Below are positions 54,149 to 64,000 of a DNA stretch of 64,000 nucleotides, in pieces. Under the pieces are notes generated by a model that saw nothing but the letters and a program-made list of their open reading frames with translations, was not told the DNA's origin and made no database searches. Location of the stretch: positions 2,412,501 to 2,476,500 of the forward strand of contig OY759268.1 of assembly GCA_963662155.1 (NCBI GenBank), read 5' to 3'. Numbering within the stretch: the stretch's first letter is position 1; each line of letters begins with the position of its first letter. The DNA is from Lamellibrachia columna (Eukaryota; Annelida; Polychaeta; Sabellida; Siboglinidae). The position numbers were made by a program, and so were the translations under genes.

Positions 54149-55105
54149 TACTGGCCCTAGACTAAATACTAACCCTAATGGATCACATACAAATACTTAC
54201 ATACTGGCCCTAGACTAAATACTAACCCTAATGGATCACATACAAATACTTACATACTGGCCCTAGACTAAATACTAACCCTAATGGATCACATACAAAT
54301 ACTTACATACTGGCCCTAGACTAAATGCTAACCCTAATGGATCACATACAAATACTTACATACTGGCCCTAGACTAAATGCTAACCCTAATGGATCACAT
54401 ACAAATACTTACATACTGGCCCTATACTAAATGCTAACCCTAATGGATCACATACAAATACTTACATACTGGCCCTAGACTAAATGCTAACCCTAATGGA
54501 TCACATACAAATACTTACATACTGGCCCTAGACTAAATGCTAACCCTAATGGATCACATACAAATACTTACATACTGGCCCTAGACTAAATGCTAACCCT
54601 AATGGATCACATACAAATACTTACATACTGGCCCTAGACTAAATGCTAACCCTAATGGATCACATACAAATACTTACATACTGGCCCTAGACTAAATGCT
54701 AACCCTAATGGATCACATACAAATACTTACATACTGGCCCTAGACTAAATGCTAACCCTAATGGATCACATACAAATACTTACATACTGGCCCTAGACTA
54801 AATGCTAACCCTAATGGATCACATACAAATACTTACATACTGGCCCTAGACTAAATGCTAACCCTAATGGATCACATACAAATACTTACATACTGGCCCT
54901 AGACTAAATGCTAACCCTAATGGATCACATACAAATGCTTACATACTGGCCCTAGACTAAATTTTAACCCTAATGGATCACATACAAATACTTACATACT
55001 GGCCCTAGACTAAATGCTAACCCTAATGGATCACATACAAATACTTACATACTGGCCCTAGACTAAATACTAACCCTAATGGATCACATACAAATACTTA
55101 CACAA
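54149..55105. repeat. 53-bp minisatellite in the pogo element
   Basis: 18 near-identical units containing actggccctagactaaat and aaccctaatggatcacat. Each unit includes taaccctaa, a 9-base telomere-like word, once only. Units differ at one or two positions, so the expansion is recent. Confidence 0.95.
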
Positions 55106-55194
55106 TTTCAGAATGCCATATTGAACACAATTATACACGCAAAATCAGTTTTACTAAAAAGTAGACCAGATTGTGCCAAAATAAGTTTCAGGCA

Positions 55195-55442
55195 TTGACA
55201 GAACTGTTATCCGTTATTGACAATATGTTAGTATTGATAACATTGTTAGTATTGATAACATTGACAGAACTGTTATCCGTTATTGACAATATGTTAGTAT
55301 TGATAACATTGTTAGTATTGATAACATTGTTAACTGTTATCCGTTATTGACAATATGTTAGTATTGATAACATTGTTAGTATTGATAACATTGTTAACTG
55401 TTATCCGTTATTGACAATATGTTAGTATTGATAACATTGCAC
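55195..55442. repeat. Composite repeat (attgataacattgttagt)
   Basis: Four blocks of about 60 bp built from gttatccgttattgacaata and tgttagtattgataacat, the inner part itself doubled. Confidence 0.9.
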
Positions 55443-55567
55443 TACGTATAGTAGATGTAGAACGAAAACAACAAAACACTCTAGTTCGACCAAAAAAATA
55501 TTTTATAGATAAAAACACATACCGTCGTGATTTTGTGCGCCTTTTGTCATCCGTCATTAGTCAAAAG

Positions 55568-55796
55568 GCCGTGACGTCGTAGGTAGCACGACGTGACGTC
55601 ACAGGTAGCAAGACGTGACGTCGCAGGTAGCAAGACGTGACGTCGCAGGTAGCAAGACGTGACGTCGTAAGTAGCACGACGTGACGTCGTATGGAGCAAG
55701 ACGTGACGTCGTAGGTAGCACGACGTGACGTCGTAGGTAGCACGACGTGACGTCGTAGGTAGCACGACGTGACGTCGTAGGTAGCACGACGTGCAT
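55568..55796. repeat. 22-bp repeat rich in TGACGTC
   Basis: About ten copies of gtgacgtcgtaggtagcacgac and variants near the right end of the pogo element. Each unit has acgtgacgtc, so the array is dense in CpG and CREB/ATF-like half sites. Confidence 0.92.
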
Positions 55797-55892
55797 CTAT
55801 AGAACTTGTCAGATGGAGCGACTGATCGTTATTAACAAAGTTACGGGGGTGGCTCAAAGCTCCCCATCATCATTGGTCCCAACCTTCCCCTA

Positions 55893-56652
55893 CGTCTGCT
55901 AGTAGGTATGTGATAATGCCCGCAGTTTTAAGATAATCGCTTAATCCGCTTGCGTTATAATAAAGCAACCCATCATGGGGATATTAAATCTGCCGTGGAC
56001 TGATTGATTAGTAGACACGTGCCTCAGACCTCTCACACTGATTACATATCAACGAAACCAACGGTACACGTACTTTCTATGTTGTTATTTATGCAGTGTT
56101 TTATACTAAATCATTAGGTTTCCTCTTTGCACACTAAGTTAAATATGTACACACCATTTGTCATATATCACTAGAACGGACATGCTTTTGATTTAAGTTG
56201 GCACTGTAAAAATATCTCCAACTAAAGCTGTGTTACATTTCTCTACATCTCCTCATTAACCGTTATATGTATACATAAAAAAAGCTCACTTTGCTGCAAG
56301 TTGCCAGCCCCAAATGCTTACTTTAAACAGAGATTTGGAGAAGCCAAGATTAGCCATCAACTTATCACCTTACCAGAAGACTTTCTATTGTCTAGGCCTT
56401 CCCTCCAACTCAAGGGTGCCTCAATGATACAGTGCATATATGCTCTGTGTTGTTCTCACGCATGTATGAAACTTATCTATCTCAGGCTAGTGACTGGAAT
56501 AGTGGTTGCAGGCCTTCTTGAAACACCTGGATAACGTGGATGTGAACTATTCAGTAATAACAACTCTTAAATGAGCACTTAATTAAGAGTTAATTGGAAA
56601 TGTGTAAATTAAATTAAATTAAATTAACCCCTTTTGTTAAAGTTAATTAATT
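55893..56652. other. Unit 3 segment to the right of the pogo element
   Basis: Diverged counterpart of 23140-23860. The 82-codon frame of the other units is broken here (56301-56534). Ends at the inverted duplication. Confidence 0.6.
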
Positions 56653-57386
56653 TACCTCGAATTTAAGAAATTCCAGCCCGATTAATTTCTAGACCCTCCA
56701 AGGGCATATAGCAATTGATATGTTAAAACATACATAAGTTTTTGTTTTACAGCTAAAAATGTGAAAAGTGGCTCATAGGTCCCAACCTTCCCCTACGCTC
56801 GAGGTCTTATAGAAACAGTCGAGCAGCTCGTCAATAACATTATGGTCAAAGACGTGGGTGCTTCAGCATTATTGCTATTGTTACAGGACCCCAGAGCCGT
56901 ATGGGGTTCGTTTTGATTTCGTGGTCAGGTGCGGTAATAGCGGCGTGAGTGATCACGTACGATAATAGCTACGTGTGTGATCAGGTGCGGTAATAGCTAC
57001 ATGAGTAGTCAGGTGCGGTAATAGCTACATGAGTGGTCAGGTGCGGTAATAGCTACATGAGTGGTCAGGTGCGGTAATAGCTACATGAGTGGTCAGGTGC
57101 GGTAATAGCTACATGAGTGGTCAGGTGCGGTAATAGCTACATGAGTGGTCAGGTGCGGTAATAGCTACGTGTGTGATCAGGTGCGGTAATAGCTACATGA
57201 GTGGTCAGGTGCGGTAATAGCTACATGAGTGGTCAGGTGCGGTAATAGCTACATGAGTGGTCAGGTGCGGTAATAGCGACGCCGAGGTCAATGGAAACTG
57301 TATTGCCCGAGGAGTGCGGCCGCACGATTAAGCGTAGATAAAGTGATACAGTATTCAACGCCAGGGCGGCTGCTCACAATAACATT
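56653..57386 (-). repeat. Inverted duplication of 50450-50914
   Basis: Reverse complement of the pogo left end (50767-50914) together with its flanking unit sequence (50450-50766), joined in the same way as in the direct copy. The 28-bp repeat (gtggtcaggtgcggtaatag) has grown here from three to about 12 copies (56935-57282). Confidence 0.9.
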
Positions 57387-57780
57387 CCACAGGATGGTTC
57401 ATTGTTTATAATAACACAGTACTGATTAACATATGCAAATTTACATATTTTTTGTTAAACAACGAAAGCCCGATTTTAATGTAGTAAAATATTCACAATT
57501 GTAAGAATTGTGAGAAAACGTGCACAAAAATGAAACATGTATTCATGTCATTTGAAAACCTTGATAGGAAAGTTTAAAATGAAGTAAGTTATCAAATACT
57601 CACAGACATATTTGAAGAAATGAAATAATATATATCCCTAATCATGTTACATATTTATGTCATCGTTTAAGTACAGACATTGACAACTGATAAAACAAAA
57701 GATTGCACATAATTAATACACAGATCATTTCATAGTCCATAAATTACTACATGATTTACTGTCGAATCAATTCATTCAGT
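57387..57780. other. Spacer with a block shared with 28140-28250
   Basis: 57395-57560 resembles 28140-28250 (aggatrgttc, aataacacag, ttgtaagaattgtgagaaa, attcatgt). It lies next to the hAT remnant, so it may be a hAT end and the other copy a nonautonomous relative. Confidence 0.45.
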
Positions 57781-57784
57781 TGTT

Positions 57785-58740
57785 GCGTCTGATAAAACAA
57801 CTGCTCCTAAAAGTGCTTGTCAGACAGAAAGGCCCGATCTGAAACGTTCCCAGCAATGCTGAAAACACGCTCCACAAGAGCTGATGACGCTGGGATAGTC
57901 AAAAGCGGGAGGCGAACTGATGACGCTGGGATAGTCAGGTAGCGGGAGGCGAACTGATGACGCTGGGATAGTCAGGTAGCGGGAGGCGAACTGATGACGC
58001 TGGGATAGTCAGGTAGCGGGAGGCGAACTGATGACGCTGGGATAGTCAGGTAGCGGGAGGCGAACTGATGACGCTGGGATAGTCAGGAGCGGGAGGCGAA
58101 CTGATGACGCTGGGGTAGTCAGATAGCGGGAGGCCAACTGATGACGCTGGGATAGTCAGATAGCGGGATGCCAACTGATGACGCTAGGATAGTCAGGTAG
58201 CGGGAGGCCAACTGATGACGCTGGGATAGTCAGATAGCGGGAGGCCAACTGATGACGCTAGGATAGTCAGGTAGCGGGAGGCCAACTGATGACGCTGGGA
58301 TAGTCAGATAGCGGGAGGCCAACTGATGACGCTGGGATAATCAGGTAGCGGGAGGCCAACTGATGACGCTGGGATAGTCAGATAGCGGGATGCCAACTGA
58401 TGACGCTGGGATAGTCAGGTAGCGGGAGGCCCACTGATGACGCTGGGATAGTCAGGAAGCGGGAGGCCGACTGATGCCACTGGGATAGTCAGGTAGCGGG
58501 AGGCCAACTGATGACGCTGGGATAGTCAGGTAGCGGGAGGCCGACTGATGACGCTGGGATAATCAGGTAGCGGGAGGCCAACTGATGACGCTGGGATAGT
58601 CAGGTAGCGGGAGGCCGACTGACCCAAGCCAGGCCACTCGAGCTGGTTGCACTTCCAGCACTGGAGTGGATCCCAGATTTCTGAGCGGCGATGCTCTCAT
58701 CAACCTTGACGAAGTCAAACAGGATTCAGCTGGATCCTGG
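57785..58740 (-). pseudogene. hAT transposase C-terminal remnant
   Basis: Read on the minus strand: DPLQCWKCNQLEWPGLGQ (about 58620-58670), then the expanded LTIPASS region. Next is LTIPASSALVERVFSIAGN (about 57840-57900), the hallmark of the hAT C-terminal dimerisation domain, and then LSDKHF. The conserved block is intact at its downstream end, but a 37-bp minisatellite sits inside it. Frames to the right (GSSDSDEG repeats) probably belong to the acidic upstream part of the same transposase. Confidence 0.75.
57890..58622 (-). repeat. 37-bp array grown from the hAT motif
   Basis: About 20 copies of a 37-bp unit (aactgatgacgctgggatag, then tcaggtagcgggaggcg). On the minus strand each unit contains ctgactatcccagcgtcatca in parts, that is LTIPASS. 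37 bp rotates the frame. Confidence 0.93.
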
Positions 58741-58744
58741 ATGC

Positions 58745-59385
58745 GTCGGTGTTTGGCAGCAGGTTCTGGTTGCGTGTGGGGCGATGATGCGTGTGGGGCG
58801 ATGATGCGTTAGTGAGTCCTTCATCTGAATCTGAAGATCCCACTGCAGTTGTTGTGTGTGGGGCGATGATGCGCTAGCGAGTCCTTCATCTGAATCTGAA
58901 GATCCCACTGCAGTTGTGCGTGGGGCGATGATGAGTGAGTCCTTCATCTGAATATGAAGATCCCACTGCAGTTGTTGTGTGTGGGGCGATGATGAGTGAG
59001 TCCTTCATCTGAATCTGAAGATCCCACTGCAGTTGTTGTGTGTGGGGCGATGATGCGTTAGTGAGTCCTTCATCTGAATCTGAAGATCCCACTGCAGTTG
59101 TTGTGTGTGTGGGGCGATGATGCGTTAGTGAGTCCTTCATCTGAATCTGAAGATCCCACTGCAGTTGTTGTGTGTGTGGGGCGATGATGCGTTAGTGAGT
59201 CCTTCATCTGAATCTGAAGATCCCACTGCAGTTGTTGTGTGTGTGGGGCGATGATGCGTTAGTGAGTCCTTCATCTGAATCTGAAGATCCCACTGCAGTT
59301 GTTGTGTGTGGGGCGATGATGCGTTAGTGAGTCCTTCATCTGAATCTGAAGATCCCACTGCAGTTGTTGTGTGTGGGTGCATCAC
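58745..59385 (-). repeat. 65-67-bp minisatellite
   Basis: About ten units with ggggcgatgatgcgttagtg, agtccttcatctgaatctga and agatcccactgcagttgttg. On the minus strand it encodes GSSDSDEG. Unit length differs by GT dinucleotides, so frames change from unit to unit. Confidence 0.93.
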
Positions 59386-59478
59386 AGAAGCCGATCACGG
59401 CTATTAACGTGACGTTTGGGGTGTGCGCAGCGCAATTTGAAGAAGACAGTCCTTTGTCCATAAAGCAAATAAAATGCT

Positions 59479-61490
59479 TAATAATAATAATAATAAAAGG
59501 ACTTTTTCTTTGGCGTCAATATCCTCAGAAAATCCGAGTTTGAGGTATCAAGAAGCTAAGGAGGCTAGGCCATTTTGAAAAGATAGGTTTTCAGATTACG
59601 GCGAAATGAAGCTAAATGTCTTGCTGATTTTACGCTGTCGGGGAGTGAATTCCACAGGGTTGGTGCGGCAACCGAGAAAGATCGAGTTCCAGCGTTTGTC
59701 TTAACTCTGGGAACAGAAAGTAAATGAGAACCAGACGACCGAAGAAGATGTAAATATTCAGATTGTTTGGTTGAAAGGGCTTGATAGATAATTGCACAGA
59801 TCTTAACAATAATGCGATATCGCACAGGGAGCCAATGCAATGATCTTAGAAGTGGCACTGAGCGAGAGAAACGAGGAGATCGTGTACCTACCATAGCCAT
59901 ACAATTTTGGACAAGTTGAAGTTTTGTAATATCCTTGATAGCAATATTGTGAAGGAGGGAATTGCAGTAATCAAGTCTGCTGCTAACAAGAGCTGTTGCA
60001 ATAGTTTTAGCGACAGAAAGTGACATATACCGGCGAATACGGCGAAGATCACGGATATGATAAAAACAGCAACGACACGTTTGAGAAATATGTTGTCTAA
60101 AGTTGAAGTTCTTATCAAAGGTGACTCCTAAATTTCGCGCTGAGTGCTGGTGTGATATTTTGACTCAGGATATGTGTCGGGAAAAAGCCATCAAGTTTGC
60201 CACACTGCTTTTGTGGTACCAATGGTGAGAAATTCAGTTTTGTCTGCGTTTAACTTTAATTTGCTGTCAGTCATTCAGAGGAAGATTTCGTGGAGACAAT
60301 CGCTGAGCTGATTTAGGGAGCGATTTGTATCCGAGGTAGCCAAAGAAATGTAGATCTGTTTGTCATCTGCGTAAAGGCGGTGATCCAAGTTATGAGTTTG
60401 GATAACAGAGCTGAGTGGCGTAGTGTAAATAGTGAACAGAAAAGGCCCCAAAACAGAACCCTGGGGAACACCGCATGATGTGGGGAGTGCGGCCGAGAAA
60501 CAGTTTGCTATCTTTATGGTTTGGTTTCTACAAGTTAGGTGTGATAAAAACCAGTTCAGAGCTGTGCCAGATATGCCACACCACAATGATAAGCGTTTAA
60601 TAAGAATGTTGTGATATATGGTATCAAAGGCGGCAGGCAGATCAAGCAAGGTAAGCGCTGTTACTTTTCCTTTGTCAATGTTTAAGGTAACGTCATTGTG
60701 TACTTTTAAGAGAGCAGTTTCTATAGAATGAAACTCTTTGTAAGCTGATTGTGACACATTAGATAAACAATACGAGCGCATGTGAGACCTTAGACGCCTT
60801 GCTACGACTTTTTCCAGTATTTTGGAAATAAAGCTGAGCTTGGAAACAGGTTTATAACTGTTTAGATCTTCTTTAGGCAGATATGTCTTTTTAAGAAGTG
60901 GGTTGACATGGGCGTGTTTGAAATCATCCGGAAACAAGCCAGAACACAGTGATGCATTTATAATATCCGTTATCGATTTGAGCAATGTATCAAGACAAGC
61001 TTTCAACAGTATGGTTGGTAGTGGATCAATATCACAGGACTTATTTGGGGAGGACATTATTATTTTCTTCAATTCATCAACTGTGGCAGGTTCAAACGAT
61101 ACAAAAAAATTTACACCTGGAGAGTCCACGTTTACAGTACTTAAAGTATAACATGGGAAAGCAGAACGGATAAGACTGATTTTGTCCTTGAAATGACTAG
61201 AGAACTAGTCACATAGAAACGTGATTGAAACATGATTTGGTAGAGATGGAGCAGACCGCCTGTGTAGAATTTAATTTATGCAGTTCCATAGCTGACGTAG
61301 ACTTTATAGTTATTTGAGACCATATTTGTGTAATAATCCGATTTAACTTTGTCCATTTGTCTGTTGCAGTAGTGTCACTGTTTTGAATAACGCGACCTGT
61401 CTAAAGAAGAGCGTGATTTGCGCCATACGCGCTCAAGATAACGACGACACCTTTTAGATTGTGTAATTTCGGGAGTCATCCATGGAGCGG
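59479..61490 (-). pseudogene. 5'-truncated L2/CR1-like LINE, minus strand
   Basis: Read on the minus strand: PWMTPEI...RRYLERVWRK near 61400-61490, then DELKKIIMSSPNKSCDIDPL, LTLLDLPAAFDTIYHNIL (motif A), CGVPQGSVLGPFLFTIYTTP (motif B) and HRLYADDKQIYISLA (motif C, YADD about 60355-60375). After a frame break (60120-60275) come SRLDYCNSLLHNI, LRSLHWLPVRYRI, FSVAAPTLWNSLPDSVKSAR and FRRNLKTYLFKMA. The 3' end has an (ATT)n tail at 59479-59497. No intact ORF. Confidence 0.85.
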
Positions 61491-62095
61491 GTGGTTTTTG
61501 TGACACAGATTCTCCCACTGTCTTATGCTATAGTCTTCCACTCTTGGCCGTTTATACCTGCCCTTTCAAGATCTTGTTTGACAATGTCTTCCTCTTCCAG
61601 CTTTGGTCTTCCTCTTCTTCTTCTGCCACCCTCTTCTGCTTACCATGCTCTTTTTGGGACGTGTTCTGCAAATCTCATTCTGCTTCCGACTACTTTCATT
61701 TTTATGCGTATTTTCATGTCAATTTCTTCTCTCAATTCCTTCATCTTCCTTCTATCTACTTTAGTTACTTTGCATATTCTTCGAACCCAGTTGTTTTTGC
61801 TATCTGTATCTTCTCCTCCTGTCTCTCTGTCAGTGCCAGTGTTCCCAACCCATATATACAGGCTGGTACCACGCAGGCTTCCAACACTTTTCCTTTTAGT
61901 TGTTTCTTCAGTTTCCTGTCCCACATAATGCCTTCCACTCTCCTCCACGCTGCTGCTCCTGCTTGCACTCTCCTTTGTATTTCCTTACTACTTCCTCCAT
62001 CCTCACACACTGTGCCGCCCAAGTATACAAAATTTTTCACTTGTTTAATAATCTTTCCGTCAACAATTGCATACCTACGAATTACTTTTTGTAAT
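61491..62095 (-). pseudogene. Second LINE C-terminal fragment, minus strand
   Basis: Two overlapping minus frames read NFVYLGGTVCEDGGSSKEIQ, RRVQAGAAAWRRVEGIMWDR, LKGKVLEACVVPACIYGLGT, then NWVRRICKVTKVDRRKMKEL and GRPKLEEEDIVKQDLERAGI. This is the thumb and C-terminal part of an RTE-like or related endonuclease-RT, a family different from the neighbouring LINE. One frameshift lies near 61800. Confidence 0.75.
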
Positions 62096-62609
62096 TACTA
62101 CATATCATTATTTGCAACGCTATGCGTGAAATCTACGATTAGAAGTCCACAATTACATAAACAGTTTGACGTCGCCAGTGTGTAGATAAGTAACGTCTGT
62201 GGTACATAACATCGACTAAGTTGCTTGGCAACGGCAACATGAATAAGACTCTGACACAAGGTAGGAAGATGTAGACATTGTTTTCTAGCAATATTCATAA
62301 AAGCAATCGCCTATTTGGTAAACATTGCTATCATGACTGTCACGTATGAACTACCAAGTTATCCCGTCCCCGGAAGGGCATTGTGCTAGTAATAATAACT
62401 AATAAACATTTGATTGAATTGTCGATCATTTTCATTGAGCACTTACCCATAAATATAATGACACGATGACAAATACATAGTTTATTTCAACAATCAAACA
62501 TGATCAAACAACACACATTATATAATACGCACAATAATTGTATTGTTCAAGTTTTTTTAACTGATTCTCCTTATTCTTCACAATTGTATCCGCTCTTACG
62601 CTAGTCGCT
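62096..62609. other. AT-rich spacer
   Basis: No gene recognised. Holds the left arm of an imperfect inverted repeat (62334-62372, gaactaccaagttatcccgt), whose partner is at 63515-63560. Confidence 0.5.
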
Positions 62610-63060
62610 ATGTAGCATCGCACTGTCTAACACCGCACTGTCTAACACCGCACTGTCTAACACCGCACGGTCTAATACCGCACGGTCTAACACCGCACTG
62701 TCTAGCACTGCACTGTCTAACATTGCTCTGTCTAACATCGCACTGTCTAACACCGCACTGTCTAACACTGCACTGTCTAACATCGCACTGTCTAACATCG
62801 CACTTTCTAAAACCGCACTGTCTAACACCGCACTGTCTAACACCGCACTGTCTAACATAGCACTGTCTAACATCGCACTGTCTAACACTGCACTGTCTAA
62901 CACCGCACTGTATAACACCGCACTGTCTAAGATCGCACTGTCTAACATCGCACTGTCTAACACTGTACTGTCTAACACCGCACTGTCTAACACCGCACTG
63001 TCTAACATCGCACTGTCTAACATCACAATATCACATTGACTAGCACCTCACTATCAAGCA
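62610..63060 (-). repeat. 15-bp minisatellite, inverted copy
   Basis: About 28 units of ctgtctaacaccgca, the reverse complement of the tgcggtgttagacag type that matches the 15-bp arrays after the GPCR genes. Degenerate units continue to about 63240. Confidence 0.9.
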
Positions 63061-63322
63061 CCAGCCTGGTTGATATCACACTTTGCAGTACGACATAGTC
63101 TAACACAACACTGTATAGTATTCCACTGCCTAAAACCGCATTGTCTAATACCACAATCTCTGATACGACACATATTCACCACAATATCTAGCACCACACT
63201 ACAGCGCCACCCTGATTATCACAACACAATAGCACTACACGGACTAACGCCACATTGCAATATTTATCAATCGTAGATGTGAACATGTCTTATGTAAATA
63301 ATCTTCATAAATATGTGCCTCG

Positions 63323-63436
63323 TGTTAATATATATTCCAGTACGTTCAATGCTGTTAATATGTATTCCAGTACGTTCAATGCTGTTAATATATATTTCAG
63401 TACGTTCAATGCTGTTAATATGTATTTCAGTAAGTT
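63323..63436. repeat. 30-bp tandem repeat, about four copies
   Basis: Units of gttaatatgtattccagtac plus gttcaatgct with ttc/ttt variation. Confidence 0.92.
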
Positions 63437-63839
63437 GTTTGTTCATATATTGGTGGCGAGGCTTGTGACGGCAACTCGTGTTTTGTTCCCTTTATATATG
63501 TTAAAAATAATACCCATGCTCCGCACGGGATAACTTGGTAGTTCGTAAGTAACTGTCACGGTAACAATATTAAAACAGGTTATTCTACTTTGTGCTGCCA
63601 ATATCTCTCGATGTTGCGACATAATACTGGCCGTTGGCAACGTCTTGCCTTGTATAAAGTAACCTCAGACAATCGAAGAAAAGCGCGTGACGTTGTTCGT
63701 AATTGTTCGTGTAGCGTTGAGGACAGTTGTACATAATTACTACAACGGGTAATTCGAGTGTTCGTAGAAAGGGTAATAGCAGGGTGAATTTCGAAAATAT
63801 AAAACTGAGACGACTCGACCGTGTGGTCCTAAATGAACT

Positions 63840-63965
63840 GTTTTAGCCTTTGTCCACTTCCAACTGTTGCTGCTGCTGTCTCGTCACAGGCCGAGCGGAG
63901 ACAGTCGCGTCTTGTTAATCATGTCGACTTCCTCATGTGGTCCATCGCATATATCAACATCTTAG
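63840..63965 (-). promoter_or_regulatory. Inverted diverged copy of the GPCR promoter block
   Basis: The reverse complement reads gttgatatatgcgatggacc, acatgaggaagtcgac, ttaacaagacgcgac, ctccgctcggcctgtgac and gacagcagcagcaacag. This is the block in front of each receptor gene. The E-box has become CACATG (63934-63939). No receptor frame follows between it and the inverted 15-bp array. Confidence 0.7.
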
Positions 63966-64000
63966 ATTAGCGGTGACAATTAATAGTAATTATGATGTGA

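Larger units (their letters stand above)
50767..55890 (-). mobile_element. Pogo-like (Tc1/mariner superfamily) DNA transposon
   Basis: The left end begins GGGGAAGGTCGGGACCTATG (50767). The right end, read inversely from 55890, begins GGGGAAGGTTGGGACCAATG. Each is flanked by TA (50765-50766, 55891-55892), as expected for this superfamily. Outside the TA the host sequence of unit 2 resumes (gacctcgagcg ... agtaggtatgtgat). The interior contains a broken transposase on the minus strand and five minisatellites. Confidence 0.87.

Noticed and set aside
54149..55105. Interstitial telomere
   Set aside because: Each 53-bp unit contains taaccctaa only once. There is no run of TTAGGG repeats.

Overview
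The window is animal genomic DNA, most likely from a marine invertebrate (a lophotrochozoan is a guess from the transposon types, not shown). It has no operons or prokaryotic signals. It has a vertebrate-style seven-transmembrane receptor gene in three copies with candidate introns, CR1-, L2- and Penelope-type retroelements, pogo and hAT DNA transposons, and an extreme load of micro- and minisatellites. Most long open frames here are artefacts of tandem repeats whose unit contains no stop codon.

Layout. 1-430 is the divergent tail of a preceding duplication unit (unit 0). 430-6860 is minisatellites (16, 62 and 13 bp units), a polypyrimidine tract and retroelement scraps. Unit 1 is about 6864-27425, unit 2 about 28298-41030, and unit 3 about 41348-56652. 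Each unit has the same order: head segment, old LINE scrap, promoter-like block with a CACGTG box, candidate 5'UTR intron, upstream ORF, intronless class A GPCR gene (9797-10735, 30239-31183, 43513-44457), conserved 3' block, a 15-bp minisatellite, a Penelope-like element (PLE) with inverted terminal repeats, a unique segment, another LINE scrap, and a tail. Unit 3 is broken by a pogo-like transposon (50767-55890, TA target) and ends in an inverted duplication (56653-57386). From there on come a hAT remnant with two internal minisatellites, two minus-strand LINE fragments, an inverted 15-bp array and, at the right edge, an inverted diverged copy of the GPCR promoter block.

The genes likely to be functional are the three GPCR paralogues and one young, intact CR1-clade retrotransposon (15434-19952). 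The CR1 element sits inside the 27-bp minisatellite of the unit-1 PLE; unit 2 has the same array without it. Its ORF1 carries PHD-like and SGNH esterase domains, its ORF2 an endonuclease and a reverse transcriptase, and a canonical T-TTA-AAC slippery heptamer lies directly before the ORF1 stop, in the phase needed for -1 frameshifting into ORF2.

The most unusual themes are: minisatellites that grew out of conserved coding motifs of transposons (PLE linker motif VTLPYVK, PLE RT motif, hAT motif LTIPASS); a patchwork ancestry of the three units that suggests gene conversion; a conserved upstream ORF that changes length in 8-codon steps with only synonymous differences; and a 25-base fragment of the GPCR coding sequence found inside a microsatellite.
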